DNA of 64,000 nucleotides from Spongiibacter tropicus DSM 19543 (lineage in GTDB: Bacteria > Pseudomonadota > Gammaproteobacteria > Pseudomonadales > Spongiibacteraceae): positions 186,001-250,000 of the forward strand of contig NZ_ATUS01000004.1 of the NCBI RefSeq assembly GCF_000420325.1, read 5' to 3'. A program made the translations under genes and the position numbers. Shown one piece after another: positions 39,232-48,493 of this stretch (within the stretch, counting starts at the first letter, position 1; every line of letters begins with the position of its first letter). Under the pieces are notes generated by a model. The model had not been told where the DNA came from, ran no database searches, and saw nothing but the letters and a program-made list of their open reading frames with translations.

Positions 39232-39609
39232 TCAATATCCCCATAGATAGATTGATACCGCTATTGCAGATAGCCACAGACTGATAATGACGCCTGCCGC
39301 GACCCGGCTGATCGGCGTTGGGTGGTGGAGTCTAGCGCGTTCGCGATTCTCATGAATGACAATCTTTGGAGTCATTTTTATTACCAGCCAGATGCCCGCC
39401 GGAACGATCAATAAGTCATCCAGGTAACCAATAACCGGGATGAAGTCTGGTATGAGGTCGATAGGGGAAAAAGCATAGGCACCGACGACGAAGGCCAGTA
39501 TTTTGGTGTGCAGAGGGGTGCGAGAGTCCCGCGCAACCAGCCACACCGTATACATGTCCTGCCTGATAAGTCTGGCCCATCTTTTTAGCTGCGTTCGCAA
39601 TGTCTTCAC
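39232..39609 (-). CDS. YkvA/DUF1232-family membrane protein
   Basis: 125 residues. The core ILAFVVGAYAFSPIDLIPDF, then IPVIGYLDDLLIVPAGIWLV, is the DUF1232 signature, followed by a C-terminal TM helix (AAGVIISLWLSAIAVSIYLW). The family is widespread, of unknown function, and not specific to metal resistance. It is transcribed toward the czc operon but separated from it by 138 bases without a recognisable gene. Confidence 0.85.
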   Translation of the reverse strand: MKTLRTQLKRWARLIRQDMYTVWLVARDSRTPLHTKILAFVVGAYAFSPIDLIPDFIPVIGYLDDLLIVPAGIWLVIKMTPKIVIHENRERARLHHPTPISRVAAGVIISLWLSAIAVSIYLWGY

Positions 39610-39638
39610 CGGTATTTCGGAACTAATCGTTGAATGAC

Positions 39639-39914
39639 CTATTTTAAATACGATCGGAGTATGTCGATGACATCATCGAGTTCCTGCTGACGCTGTGCCT
39701 GAGAAATGTCTTCGGCGCCCAGATGTTCACGCAGATGACCTTCGAGCACTTCGGACATCAGGCCATTGATAGCACCGCGTATGGCCGCTATCTGTTGCAG
39801 TATGGCTGTGCAATCCTTGCCCTGATCCAGGGCTTTTTCAATGGCTTCTGCCTGCCCCTTAATGCGTCGAACCCGGGTTAAGAGCTTTTTTTGATCCCTG
39901 TTGGTGTGTGCCAT
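39639..39914 (-). CDS. RcnR/FrmR-family metal-responsive repressor
   Basis: 91 residues from the ATG at 39914 (a GTG two codons earlier is possible). All-helical CsoR/RcnR fold: RDQKKLLTRVRRIKGQAEAI and LQQIAAIRGAINGLMSEVLE. With this start the metal ligands fall exactly at His3, Cys35, His60 and His64, the Ni/Co set of RcnR; FrmR has Glu at 64. It should repress the divergent DmeF gene until Ni or Co binds. The operator candidate is at 39939-39960. Confidence 0.88.
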   Translation of the reverse strand: MAHTNRDQKKLLTRVRRIKGQAEAIEKALDQGKDCTAILQQIAAIRGAINGLMSEVLEGHLREHLGAEDISQAQRQQELDDVIDILRSYLK

Positions 39915-39938
39915 ATGCACTGTTCTCTAGTGTGTAAA

Positions 39939-39960
39939 TATATACTGGGGTATAGTATAT
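39939..39960. promoter_or_regulatory. RcnR/FrmR-type operator
   Basis: TATATACTGGGGTATAGTAT contains the dyad ATACT/AGTAT around a G4 tract. The complement, ATACTATACCCCAGTAT, resembles the FrmR/RcnR sites with AT-rich arms flanking a C-tract. It lies between the divergent repressor and dmeF genes. Confidence 0.7.
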
Positions 39961-39987
39961 GTCGCGATGCATTAAGGTACCAGTCCT

Positions 39988-40920
39988 GTGGAAAAATTTG
40001 ACAACACCATTCCTTGGCAGCACTCCCATATTTTTGATGACGGCAATCCGTTAGCGGAACGAAACACCCGGTGGGCCGTTTGGCTCACCGCAATTACCAT
40101 GGTGGTGGAAATCGCCGGGGGATGGATTTACAACTCCATGGCGCTATTGGCCGATGGTTGGCACATGAGTTCCCATGCCATGGCGTTGGGTTTGTCGGTC
40201 CTGGCTTACGGCGCAGCACGGCGTTTGGCCCATAGCAAACGCTTCGCCTTCGGCACCTGGAAAATTGAAATCCTGGGCGGCTATACCAGTGCGATTTTGT
40301 TGGTCGGAGTCGCCGGGTTGATGTTGTTTCAATCCGTTGAACGCTTGCTGGCACCGAGCCCCATTCACTATGACCAGGCGATCCTGATTGCCATGGTAGG
40401 TTTGTTGGTCAATCTCACCTGTGCCTGGTTATTGAAAGATGGTCATGCTCATCATCATGGCACGGATAGCCACGATAGCCATCACCATCATCACGACCTC
40501 AACCTGCGTTCTGCCTATCTACATGTCATGACCGATGCGGCAACCTCTCTATTGGCCATTGTCGCCTTGTTTGGGGGCAAGTGGTGGGGGGCCAGTTGGC
40601 TGGACCCGGTAATGGGTATTGTGGGTGCAGGCCTGGTGTCCGCCTGGGCCTACGGGCTTTTGCGGGATACCGGTCGCGTGCTTCTGGATGCAGAAATGGA
40701 TGCGCCTGTGGTGGCGGAGATACACGATGCCATCAAGTCGGCGCCGGTAGAGGCGGCAATATCGGATTTGCATGTCTGGCGAGTAGGGAAGGGGAGCTAC
40801 GCGTGCATCTTGTCGCTCGTGGTGGATGAAACCGTAGCGCCTGACGATATCAAACGGTATTTAGGCGTACACAAAGAGCTTGCTCATGTGACCGTGGAGT
40901 TGAATCAAGTCAGAGGGTAG
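39988..40920 (+). CDS. dmeF: DmeF-like CDF cobalt/nickel exporter
   Basis: 310 residues starting at GTG 39988. N-terminal WQHSHIFDDGNPLAERNTRW is characteristic of DmeF. TM2 has LLADGWHMSSHAMALGLS (HxxxH/D site), the TM4-TM5 loop is His-rich (GHAHHHGTDSHDSHHHHHD), and TM5 has LHVMTDAATSLLAI. A short C-terminal domain includes DLHVWRVGKGSYACILS. Pairing with an RcnR-type repressor as in dmeRF supports Co(II)/Ni(II) export. Confidence 0.9.
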   Translation: MEKFDNTIPWQHSHIFDDGNPLAERNTRWAVWLTAITMVVEIAGGWIYNSMALLADGWHMSSHAMALGLSVLAYGAARRLAHSKRFAFGTWKIEILGGYTSAILLVGVAGLMLFQSVERLLAPSPIHYDQAILIAMVGLLVNLTCAWLLKDGHAHHHGTDSHDSHHHHHDLNLRSAYLHVMTDAATSLLAIVALFGGKWWGASWLDPVMGIVGAGLVSAWAYGLLRDTGRVLLDAEMDAPVVAEIHDAIKSAPVEAAISDLHVWRVGKGSYACILSLVVDETVAPDDIKRYLGVHKELAHVTVELNQVRG

Positions 40921-41028
40921 CCAGCCGGAATCATCCTGATCTTTGATGCGCTGCCAAATCTTCGATGATTGCATCGTGAGTAGATAGGGATGCATGGGCC
41001 TTTTCGAGATGCGGATCTGCTGCTGCCA

Positions 41029-41433
41029 TCATGGAGTAACTGCCTCAAACCCCTCGTGGAGGGATGCGATCAGTGGGCAGGTGACATTGTCCTTCTGGGT
41101 GCAGCACTCCTCGACGAGTTGGTCGAGCACGCCTTCAATTTGCTGAAGACTGCGGATCTTGTCTCGCACGTTGCCCAGCTTGCGCTCGCCCAGTGCTTTG
41201 GCCTCGTCGCAATGGGTGCCGTCTTCGAGTTTCAGCAGTTCTCCGATTTCCTCCAGACTGAATCCCAGCCATCGCGCCCTGCGGATCAATCGAAGCCGTG
41301 CCAGCGCGTCCTCGTCGTAGCGGCGAATCCCGCCTAAGGGCTTCTCAGGCTCTGTCATCAGCCCCAGCCGCTGGTAGTAGCGAATAGTTTCGACGTTTAT
41401 CTCTGCGGCCTTGGCCAGACTGCCGATGGTCAT
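41029..41433 (-). CDS. merR: Mercuric resistance regulator MerR
   Basis: 134 residues from the ATG at 41433; an in-frame GTG at 41457 would add eight residues. Neither has a strong ribosome site. HTH MTIGSLAKAAEINVETIRYY, then Cys75 (GTHCDEAKALGERKL), Cys110/111 (EECCTQ) and Cys119 (NVTCPLIASL), the Hg(II) ligands of MerR (Cys82, 117, 126 in Tn501). It is divergent from merTPA with the operator between them. Confidence 0.95.
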   Translation of the reverse strand: MTIGSLAKAAEINVETIRYYQRLGLMTEPEKPLGGIRRYDEDALARLRLIRRARWLGFSLEEIGELLKLEDGTHCDEAKALGERKLGNVRDKIRSLQQIEGVLDQLVEECCTQKDNVTCPLIASLHEGFEAVTP

Positions 41434-41462
41434 GGATGTGTTTTGAGAACCGGACACGTTGC

Positions 41463-41493
41463 TTGACTCCGTAGTCGACTACGGAGATAAGCT
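41463..41493 (+). promoter_or_regulatory. merT promoter with MerR operator
   Basis: TTGACT (41463-41468) and TAAGCT (41488-41493) are 19 bp apart. The perfect dyad CTCCGTAGTCGACTACGGAG occupies the spacer, as in Tn501/Tn21 mer operons. Confidence 0.95.
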
Positions 41494-41530
41494 TGCCACA
41501 GTGGTGAATAAAACAACAGGAGGTTTGCCC

Positions 41531-41881
41531 ATGCCTGAATCCAAACCGGGACGCGGTTCGTTGCTTGCCGGGGGTGTCGCAGCCTTGCTGGCCTCTGCCT
41601 GTTGCCTGGTACCGTTGGTGTTGGTGGTGCTGGGGTTTTCCGGCGCCTGGATCGGTAATTTAACCGCATTGGAACCCTATCGTCCCTGGTTTCTGGGCGC
41701 TGCCCTGGTGGCCATGGTGTTGGCCTGGCGCCAGATATACCGGCCCACCAGGGCTTGTGAACCCGGCGATGTGTGCGCTGCACCCAGGGTGCATGGCGTT
41801 TACAAAGCCGCCTTCTGGTTCGTAGCGTTACTGATCGCCATCGCTGCGGTGTTCCCCTATGTCCTACCCCTGTTTTACTGA
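41531..41881 (+). CDS. merT: Mercuric ion transporter MerT
   Basis: 116 residues from ATG 41531 with CAGGAGG 8 bases upstream. Three TM helices; TM1 carries the vicinal pair SACCLVPL that receives Hg(II) from MerP; the cytoplasmic loop has a second pair, ACEPGDVC. It moves Hg(II) across the inner membrane to MerA. First gene of merTPA. Confidence 0.95.
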   Translation: MPESKPGRGSLLAGGVAALLASACCLVPLVLVVLGFSGAWIGNLTALEPYRPWFLGAALVAMVLAWRQIYRPTRACEPGDVCAAPRVHGVYKAAFWFVALLIAIAAVFPYVLPLFY

Positions 41882-41893
41882 GAGGTCCGCAAC

Positions 41894-42190
41894 ATGAAAA
41901 AGTCCTTACTTGTAAGTTCACTGTTTGCCCTGTTCAGTCTACCCCTCTGGGGCGCGGAGCAGACCGTCACGCTGGATGTGCCCGGTATGACCTGCGCCGC
42001 CTGCCCGATCACCGTAATGACTGCGCTCAAGCGGGTTGACGGTGTCAGGCAGGTCGATGTCAGCTTCGAGCAGCGCGAAGCCAGGGTCACCTTCGAGGAC
42101 ACGCAAACCTCCGTTACAGAGTTGACGGAGGCCACGGCCAATGCCGGTTATCCATCTACCCTCAAACAAAGCTCGGCAGATCAGAAGTAA
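41894..42190 (+). CDS. merP: Periplasmic mercuric-binding protein MerP
   Basis: 98 residues: signal peptide (LLVSSLFALFSLPLWGAE) and an HMA domain with GMTCAACPITV, the classic MerP site with both cysteines. It hands Hg(II) to MerT. It starts 12 bases after merT. Confidence 0.95.
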   Translation: MKKSLLVSSLFALFSLPLWGAEQTVTLDVPGMTCAACPITVMTALKRVDGVRQVDVSFEQREARVTFEDTQTSVTELTEATANAGYPSTLKQSSADQK

Positions 42191-42217
42191 TGAGATTGTA
42201 GGGTAATTTTCGGATAG

Positions 42218-43633
<1,416 letters not shown>

Positions 43634-43648
43634 GGCTGCGTTCCCGGC

Positions 43649-44605
43649 TCAGTCGGCATTCCTGATCAGGCGCGGCAGCCAGCGCAGATATGCGACCATG
43701 CCGAACAACTCGACCAGGGATTGGAAGACGATGACAACGATGGCGGCACGCCAGGGCTCCGGCAGTGACAGCGCCAGCGGCAGCATGACGAAGGAGTTGC
43801 GGGTACCAAAGCTGAAGGTGAGGGTGCGGCCGATAGTGGGCGTGAACCCGAATAGCTCACTGAGCCCCTTGCCGATGGTAGCGGCGGCAACCAGATAAAG
43901 TACAAAAACCACAAGCGCCGACCACAGCAGGGCGCCATTGTCGATCACCAGGCTGACCTGGGAGCCGGCAATCAGAAACACCACCAGTGCCAGCAACGGC
44001 ACGGGCAGCCACCCAAGCCAGTCCACCAGTGTTTGCGCGCGCGGGTGCTTTTCCGTCAACCGTTCGGTAATCCAGGCCAGGATCAGCGGGGTGACAATCA
44101 ATCCGAAGAATGCCGGCAGCAAGTGGCTGCCAACCGCCAGTTCAATGGCGATATTGCCCATGAAGAGCCAGATATAAATGGGTAGCAAAATGAGCTGGAC
44201 CAGCAGAAGGATCGGCGCGGCCGCTATGGCCCTGGCACCGTCCCCACCACCGAGATGGGTAAAACTGATAAACCAGTCCGTACAGGGCACCAGCAGTACC
44301 AGCAGTACGCCGAGACGAATAGCGGGATCATCCGGTAACAGCCACAACAGAAGACCAACGACCACCGGTATCAGGATAAAATTGCCCGTCAGCAAAGCGG
44401 CCAGAAAGCGGCGATCACGAAATGCCGACCTGAGATGTATCAGTGGTACCTGAGTGAAAGTAGTGTACAGGAGAACACCCAGGGCCGGCCAAAGCAGCGC
44501 TTCCCAATGACGAGTCTGCTCTGGTGACATCCAGCCGATGGCCATGCCGGCCAGGATGGCAACCAGATAAAACCAGACCTGATATTGTTCTAGGCTGTTA
44601 CGCAT
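43649..44605 (-). CDS. ACR3/BASS-family transporter, putative arsenite exporter
   Basis: 318 residues with about ten TM helices. VPCTDWFISFTHLGGGDGAR in TM4-5 contains the conserved Cys of the ACR3 family (VPCTDW), and FGTRNSFVMLPLALSLPEPW lies near the C-terminus. ACR3 proteins export arsenite or antimonite; related BASS proteins carry bile acids. No arsR or arsC is adjacent, so arsenic specificity rests on the motif alone. It converges on merA, 15 bases apart. Confidence 0.75.
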   Translation of the reverse strand: MRNSLEQYQVWFYLVAILAGMAIGWMSPEQTRHWEALLWPALGVLLYTTFTQVPLIHLRSAFRDRRFLAALLTGNFILIPVVVGLLLWLLPDDPAIRLGVLLVLLVPCTDWFISFTHLGGGDGARAIAAAPILLLVQLILLPIYIWLFMGNIAIELAVGSHLLPAFFGLIVTPLILAWITERLTEKHPRAQTLVDWLGWLPVPLLALVVFLIAGSQVSLVIDNGALLWSALVVFVLYLVAAATIGKGLSELFGFTPTIGRTLTFSFGTRNSFVMLPLALSLPEPWRAAIVVIVFQSLVELFGMVAYLRWLPRLIRNAD

Positions 44606-44937
44606 TTGGCTTCTTCCACGATGATACCCGGACTCGGCACCTGTTTGTGTGGGCCGGATAGTACCATGGGAGTCCTGTGAGTCACGGTGTTGTCAGCCAA
44701 CGTGTCTGTGGGAGTTCCTTCCAACCCCAGCAAAGTACTACTGCATACGCTGAGATATGCCCCAAGTTACCGGCCGATTTCTTAGGGAAAATCTGGGGCA
44801 ATTTGATCGCCAAACTATGCCATTTCAGGCCATATTGCGTAGTACGGTGTAGGCTTCCTACGATGGTGATAATAAAAGAAAATACGTATTTTTAGCCGTT
44901 TGGCGTTCAGTCTGTCCCCACTCTTGGAGAATGGTCA
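44606..44937. other. Intergenic region without recognised gene
   Basis: 332 bases between the divergent-upstream side of the ACR3 gene and the end of the integrase gene. I see no convincing frame, tRNA or inverted repeat. It must contain the promoter of the ACR3-family gene near 44606-44680; no regulator binding dyad is evident. Confidence 0.5.
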
Positions 44938-46134
44938 TTAGGGTTCCGCCTTATTTGATTTCAGCCTGGTGATAATCTGGCGTCGATTTGCCACCAGTTC
45001 GGCTGCTTCCCGCACCGGATCGTCCTCGACATGAACGTATCGCATGAACATGGTCACGGTTTTGTGGGCAGTCAACGCCATACCCACTTTGATCGGGACA
45101 CCTGAATTGGCAATGTCGGTGGCAGCGCGATGCCGTATGCCATGTGTGCCAACAAGGGGGATGCCGGCCCTTTTCAGTATGCGGCGCCAGGCGCCATAGT
45201 AGGCATTTTGGGTCAACGGCTTGTTGGGATCTTCCAGAGCAGGGCAGACGTACGGCGATTTGCTGTGGATTGCGGCATCAGAGAGCAGTTCGTAGGCTTC
45301 CGAGCTGATAGGTTTGGACATGTCACCGGTTTTGCTGTCGGGCCAGACGACTCGGCGACCGACCAGGTCTACCCACTCCCATTGTAGCGCCAGGATTTCT
45401 GACATCCTGGCGGCAAAGGCAAACTGGAGTCGGATGCCGAGAATTGGGGAAGGATGCTCAAGCTCCTCTTTTTCCGCTTTATCCAGCTGCCTGAATAGCT
45501 GGATCATCTCCTTGTCGGTAAGCAGTCGGGTTTTGCCTTTCTCGGGGAACTTGGTCACGTGTCGGCAAGGATTGGTGCCATCCGGGCGGTACCCCCAAAG
45601 TTCAGCCAGGTTGAACATTTTGCGAACACAAGCCAGTATCCGGTTAGCCTGGGTGGGTGTTTTTTCCAGGCGCTTCATGAGCGCCAAAATATCTGCCCGT
45701 TCCACCTCGTGGACTTTCAGGGTGCCCATAGAGGGGAGAAGATATTTATCGATATGGTACTGGTTTTTCTTTTGGGTAAGTGGTTTGTTGTGCGGTATAC
45801 AGTGATCTTCCATAAAACGTTTGCATAGATCCTTAACTGTCGGGGCTTGCCGATCCCTGGCTTTTTGGCCTGAAGGGTCATTGCCCCGGCGTACATCCGC
45901 CAGCAAATCCTGAGCGAGGGTGCGGGCCTGTTCGACAGTCAGCTCGCCAAACAGGCCAAGTGACGGCTTGCGTCGCTTGCCACTGTTTGTGCGATACTGG
46001 AGCATGAAAACCTTGCGTCCAGTTGGGGTGACTTTGCAGAAAAATCCGGGGACGAGGGTATCCCTCAATTCAATGTCGGTCTCTCCCGGTTGGGCACTGG
46101 CAACGATGGTTTTTGTGAGCTTTACTCGCGGCAT
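44938..46134 (-). CDS. int: P4-type tyrosine integrase of the metal island
   Basis: 398 residues. An N-terminal arm-binding domain of the DUF4102 type (VKLTKTIVASAQPGETDIEL, LQYRTNSGKRRKPSLGLFGE), a core-binding domain, and a catalytic domain with Arg in FAARMSEILAL, HGIRHRAATDIA (HxxR), and the terminal AHKTVTMFMRYVH with nucleophile Tyr. It excises and inserts the island at the 3' end of a tRNA gene. It ends next to the att copy at 46321-46376 and is only distantly similar to the integrase at 52583. Confidence 0.95.
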   Translation of the reverse strand: MPRVKLTKTIVASAQPGETDIELRDTLVPGFFCKVTPTGRKVFMLQYRTNSGKRRKPSLGLFGELTVEQARTLAQDLLADVRRGNDPSGQKARDRQAPTVKDLCKRFMEDHCIPHNKPLTQKKNQYHIDKYLLPSMGTLKVHEVERADILALMKRLEKTPTQANRILACVRKMFNLAELWGYRPDGTNPCRHVTKFPEKGKTRLLTDKEMIQLFRQLDKAEKEELEHPSPILGIRLQFAFAARMSEILALQWEWVDLVGRRVVWPDSKTGDMSKPISSEAYELLSDAAIHSKSPYVCPALEDPNKPLTQNAYYGAWRRILKRAGIPLVGTHGIRHRAATDIANSGVPIKVGMALTAHKTVTMFMRYVHVEDDPVREAAELVANRRQIITRLKSNKAEP

Positions 46135-46320
46135 TTCTGGACTCCTGAAACCTCCGGTTCCAGGTCTTATCCAAGGAGCAAATAGGAGCCTCGGGAGAGC
46201 GAACCAGAGCGATTAGCATCAAACTCCGGCATATGATCCCTTTTTTTAAGTCTTTGAAAAACCAGCTGAATCGCGCCGTATACAAGCAGGGAGTACCCCG
46301 GAGTGGAAGCCAGACTACCG

Positions 46321-46376
46321 CTTAAAATCTCCCGACTATTGCAGTCGTGCCGGTTCGATTCCGGCCTCGGGCACCA
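46321..46376 (+). repeat. Attachment site: tRNA-Leu(UAA) 3' half, copy 1
   Basis: 56 bases identical to 54044-54099. It begins exactly at the anticodon loop CTTAAAA (anticodon TAA) and continues with the 3' anticodon stem, a variable arm CGACT/AGTCG, the T arm CCGGTTCGATTCCGG, acceptor CTCGGGC and ACCA. The preceding bases (TACCG) cannot pair with the anticodon stem, so it is not a tRNA gene. Start at the anticodon loop is typical of P4-family integrases. It separates the two islands. Confidence 0.93.
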
Positions 46377-46433
46377 ATAAAATCAATGAGTTATCGTATT
46401 TTTCCTCTTTGTGCGAACTGTCGGCATTTTTCG

Positions 46434-46453
46434 ATAGTAGACGCATAGTAGAC
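46434..46453 (+). repeat. Candidate integrase arm site, left end
   Basis: ATAGTAGACGCATAGTAGAC: two copies of ATAGTAGAC with an 11-bp period, 57 bases inside the left att copy. The same 20 bases with one change occur at 53893-53912 next to the other end. Confidence 0.65.
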
Positions 46454-46496
46454 GGCTCTGGTTTTTCCTTTGCACCTATCAAGCTGGAGGCTCTGT

Positions 46497-47237
46497 ATGT
46501 CTCCTGAATTTGGTATGCCTCCTGAACTGGAACTCCCGCTGGCGGAGAACGTGTTCTTCGTAAAATCTCGCGTCTTGGCTAAATTGCTAAACGTGCCAAC
46601 CGCCAAGCTCCGTTCATGGGAAAAGAGCACGGATATCCTCAAACGATCTCGCAACCCTCGTCGGGCATGCTACACCAGAGGATCGGCACTTGAGCTTATT
46701 CGTTATTACAGGATGTCCGTCGAAAGCGGAGAGCCCTTGCCGAAGGTTTGGCGCCGAGAGAATGGGGTTCCTTTGCGTAGAACGTCTGCCAAGCCTAAGC
46801 CCAAGCCGGAAACTGGAACGGCACCGTTAGGGTCCACAGGGGCCCTGAGTGCTCGGAAAATCTCCGAGATTGCAGGTGTGAGTAGATGTACAGCTAGGCG
46901 GTATAGGAGGCGTAATAGCGCTCCACAGGCAGTTGTTAAGCTACTGAGCTTGTATATGCGTGGGCGTGTCCTACCCGAAAGTTGGAGTCACACCTTCATA
47001 AATGCCAGCGGAAATCTTGAGTTCTATGGAGTGGGTGAGGTCAACGAGAACGATGCCATTAATTTTGCCTGGCATGAAGATCTGTTGCGACAGCAAGTTT
47101 GTGCCCTTGAGCACGATCTGGCTGCGGCCAAAAAGCGTATCGCCGTGCTTGAGCAGGAGCTGATCGATACCCGTGAAGGCGTTGGAGGCCCGAATTCGGC
47201 CAATGAAAGGGAATTTTTTGGGAGGACAGGACTATGA
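46497..47237 (+). CDS. Putative DNA-binding protein with DUF3653-like region and coiled coil
   Basis: 246 residues from ATG 46497, with GGAGG 6 bases upstream. An N-terminal segment (RVLAKLLNVPTAKLRSWEKS) looks like a small HTH. A central basic linker precedes ALSARKISEIAGVSRCTARR, a second HTH, then LLSLYMRGRVLPESWSHTFI and LEFYGVGEVNENDAINFAWH, which recall the phage family DUF3653. The end is a coiled coil (LRQQVCALEHDLAAAKKRIA). It is probably a regulator of the element. It overlaps the next gene by 4 bases. Confidence 0.6.
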   Translation: MSPEFGMPPELELPLAENVFFVKSRVLAKLLNVPTAKLRSWEKSTDILKRSRNPRRACYTRGSALELIRYYRMSVESGEPLPKVWRRENGVPLRRTSAKPKPKPETGTAPLGSTGALSARKISEIAGVSRCTARRYRRRNSAPQAVVKLLSLYMRGRVLPESWSHTFINASGNLEFYGVGEVNENDAINFAWHEDLLRQQVCALEHDLAAAKKRIAVLEQELIDTREGVGGPNSANEREFFGRTGL

Positions 47238-47695
47238 GCGCCATGACATTGCGGCAGATCAGAGAAGAACTGGAGGTAGTGACTGACGCCTGTCGACGCC
47301 TGGAGAACTTGGCTGCGCAGAGCGAAGGGCATTCAACGGATGTGGCAATCATACTCCGCCCGCTGAATGAACAATTCCGTAAGCTGCTGGACGCCATCCA
47401 GCCGTACATTGATGCTCAGATGGAAAAAGTCCGGCAAGGTAAGATTTTTGGGCCTTCGACTAAGGGTAAGTCGGTGTACTCGATTCATCGCTATCTTGAG
47501 ATTGGCATTGAAGCACTGGAAGGCATACAGGCTACGGCGGCAGAGGCCGATGTGAAGGCGAAGCCGGTCAGTTTTCCAATGGTAACGGCAATACTTCACA
47601 TTGAAGGGGCGCTGTTTGACCTGGATGAACTGATTGAAATTGAGTCAAAGCGCAAAGGAGGCGGGCTGGTCGGCCCGCTGGGTGTGGTCAGTTGA
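47234..47695 (+). CDS. Hypothetical helical protein, phage-satellite context
   Basis: 153 residues, translationally coupled to the upstream gene (ATGA). Mostly helical, soluble, with LRQIREELEVVTDACRRLEN at the start and ILHIEGALFDLDELIEIESK near the end. No membrane segment, signal or known motif is visible, and I do not recognise a family. Coupling suggests it works with the HTH protein before it. Confidence 0.6.
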   Translation: MSAMTLRQIREELEVVTDACRRLENLAAQSEGHSTDVAIILRPLNEQFRKLLDAIQPYIDAQMEKVRQGKIFGPSTKGKSVYSIHRYLEIGIEALEGIQATAAEADVKAKPVSFPMVTAILHIEGALFDLDELIEIESKRKGGGLVGPLGVVS

Positions 47696-47702
47696 TGATG
47701 TA

Positions 47703-48032
47703 TTAAGCGGGGGTTGCGGCGTCGTTAAGGTCGTGGAACTGCTTTATCGACACCGAGCCCTCGGGGAACTTGGCTTGAATCTCCAGCTCTCCGCCCATGG
47801 CCTGAATGGCTTCGCGTAGCGTTGACACATACATGTCAGTACGGCGCTCCATTTTGGAAATGGCCGCTTGGTTGACATGCATTCGCTCTGCAAGTTGAGC
47901 CTGAGACAGTTTGCGTGCCTGCCGAAGCTCCGACAGCGGCATTTCAGCCAGTAGCATGTCGGCTTTGGCTTTAGCTGCCGCCTGAGACTCTGGCGACATC
48001 TTGTCCCGCAGGTTTTTAAATGATTTCGCCAT
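47703..48032 (-). CDS. XRE-family antitoxin (HigA-like)
   Basis: 109 residues with an HTH_3 domain (LSELRQARKLSQAQLAERMH, VNQAAISKMERRTDMYVSTL) followed by GELEIQAKFPEGSVSI, the beta region typical of HigA-type antitoxins that follow a RelE/HigB toxin. It lies 16 bases after the toxin gene on the same strand. It should neutralise the toxin and repress the operon. Confidence 0.88.
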   Translation of the reverse strand: MAKSFKNLRDKMSPESQAAAKAKADMLLAEMPLSELRQARKLSQAQLAERMHVNQAAISKMERRTDMYVSTLREAIQAMGGELEIQAKFPEGSVSIKQFHDLNDAATPA

Positions 48033-48048
48033 GGTTCATTCCCTCCAC

Positions 48049-48408
48049 TCAACGACTGGATTCATTGGCAATTTCCAGCAGGTGCTGGTCATACAGGCTA
48101 TCTGCAACTGGTATGTACTCGTCGTAGAATCGCTTGTTACCTGTTTTATCACCGCCGATCAGCAAAATTGCCACCCGGCGCGGGTCGAATGCGTAAAAGA
48201 CCCGATACGGTCGCCCCTGGTGTTGCACCCTCAGTTCCCGCATATGACTATGCTTGGAACCGTTGATGCCTGAGCTGTAGGGGTGGGGTAATTGTGGTCC
48301 CCGCTTTTCCAACAACTCGACATAGGCGGCGATGTCCTCCTGCTCAGCAGTGGTGAGTGATTCCCACCACAGGCCAAATTCATCCGTATATTCGACTTCG
48401 CATTCCAT
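48049..48408 (-). CDS. RelE/HigB-family toxin
   Basis: 119 residues: YTDEFGLWWESLTTAEQEDI and ELLEKRGPQLPHPYSSGING, then HMRELRVQHQGRPYRVFYAF and LLIGGDKTGNKRFYDEYIPV. This is the phage-derived Gp49-like/HigB fold; the conserved basic and aromatic residues (RPYRVFYAF, GGDKTG) fit a ribosome-dependent mRNA interferase. Toxin-first order is usual for HigBA. It probably stabilises the element. Confidence 0.88.
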   Translation of the reverse strand: MECEVEYTDEFGLWWESLTTAEQEDIAAYVELLEKRGPQLPHPYSSGINGSKHSHMRELRVQHQGRPYRVFYAFDPRRVAILLIGGDKTGNKRFYDEYIPVADSLYDQHLLEIANESSR

Positions 48409-48442
48409 TGATGGAATATAACCTCCGTGGAATAAATGTCAA
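48403..48442 (-). promoter_or_regulatory. Promoter/operator region of the toxin-antitoxin operon
   Basis: A dyad TTCCAT-TG-ATGGAA (48403-48416) overlaps the toxin start codon, and a second ATTCCA half occurs just upstream. On the minus strand TTGACA (48442-48437) and TATATT (48420-48415) are 16 bp apart. A GGAGG lies within that spacer, so either the promoter is further upstream or translation starts on a nearly leaderless transcript. Confidence 0.5.
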
Positions 48443-48446
48443 GCGG

Positions 48447-48479
48447 CGATAATACCGACAGCAAGGGCCGGTATTATCG
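48447..48479. terminator. Perfect hairpin after the XRE gene
   Basis: CGATAATACCG and CGGTATTATCG form an 11-bp stem around an 11-base loop, between the stop of the XRE gene (48494) and the toxin promoter. There is no T-run on either strand, so it may act as a factor-dependent terminator or as a regulator site. Confidence 0.4.
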
Positions 48480-48493
48480 ATCAGTAGCTAGAG

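Noticed and set aside
46321-46376. A tRNA-Leu gene
   Set aside because: Only the 3' half from the anticodon loop is present; the bases to the left do not form the acceptor, D or anticodon 5' strands. The same holds at 54044-54099.
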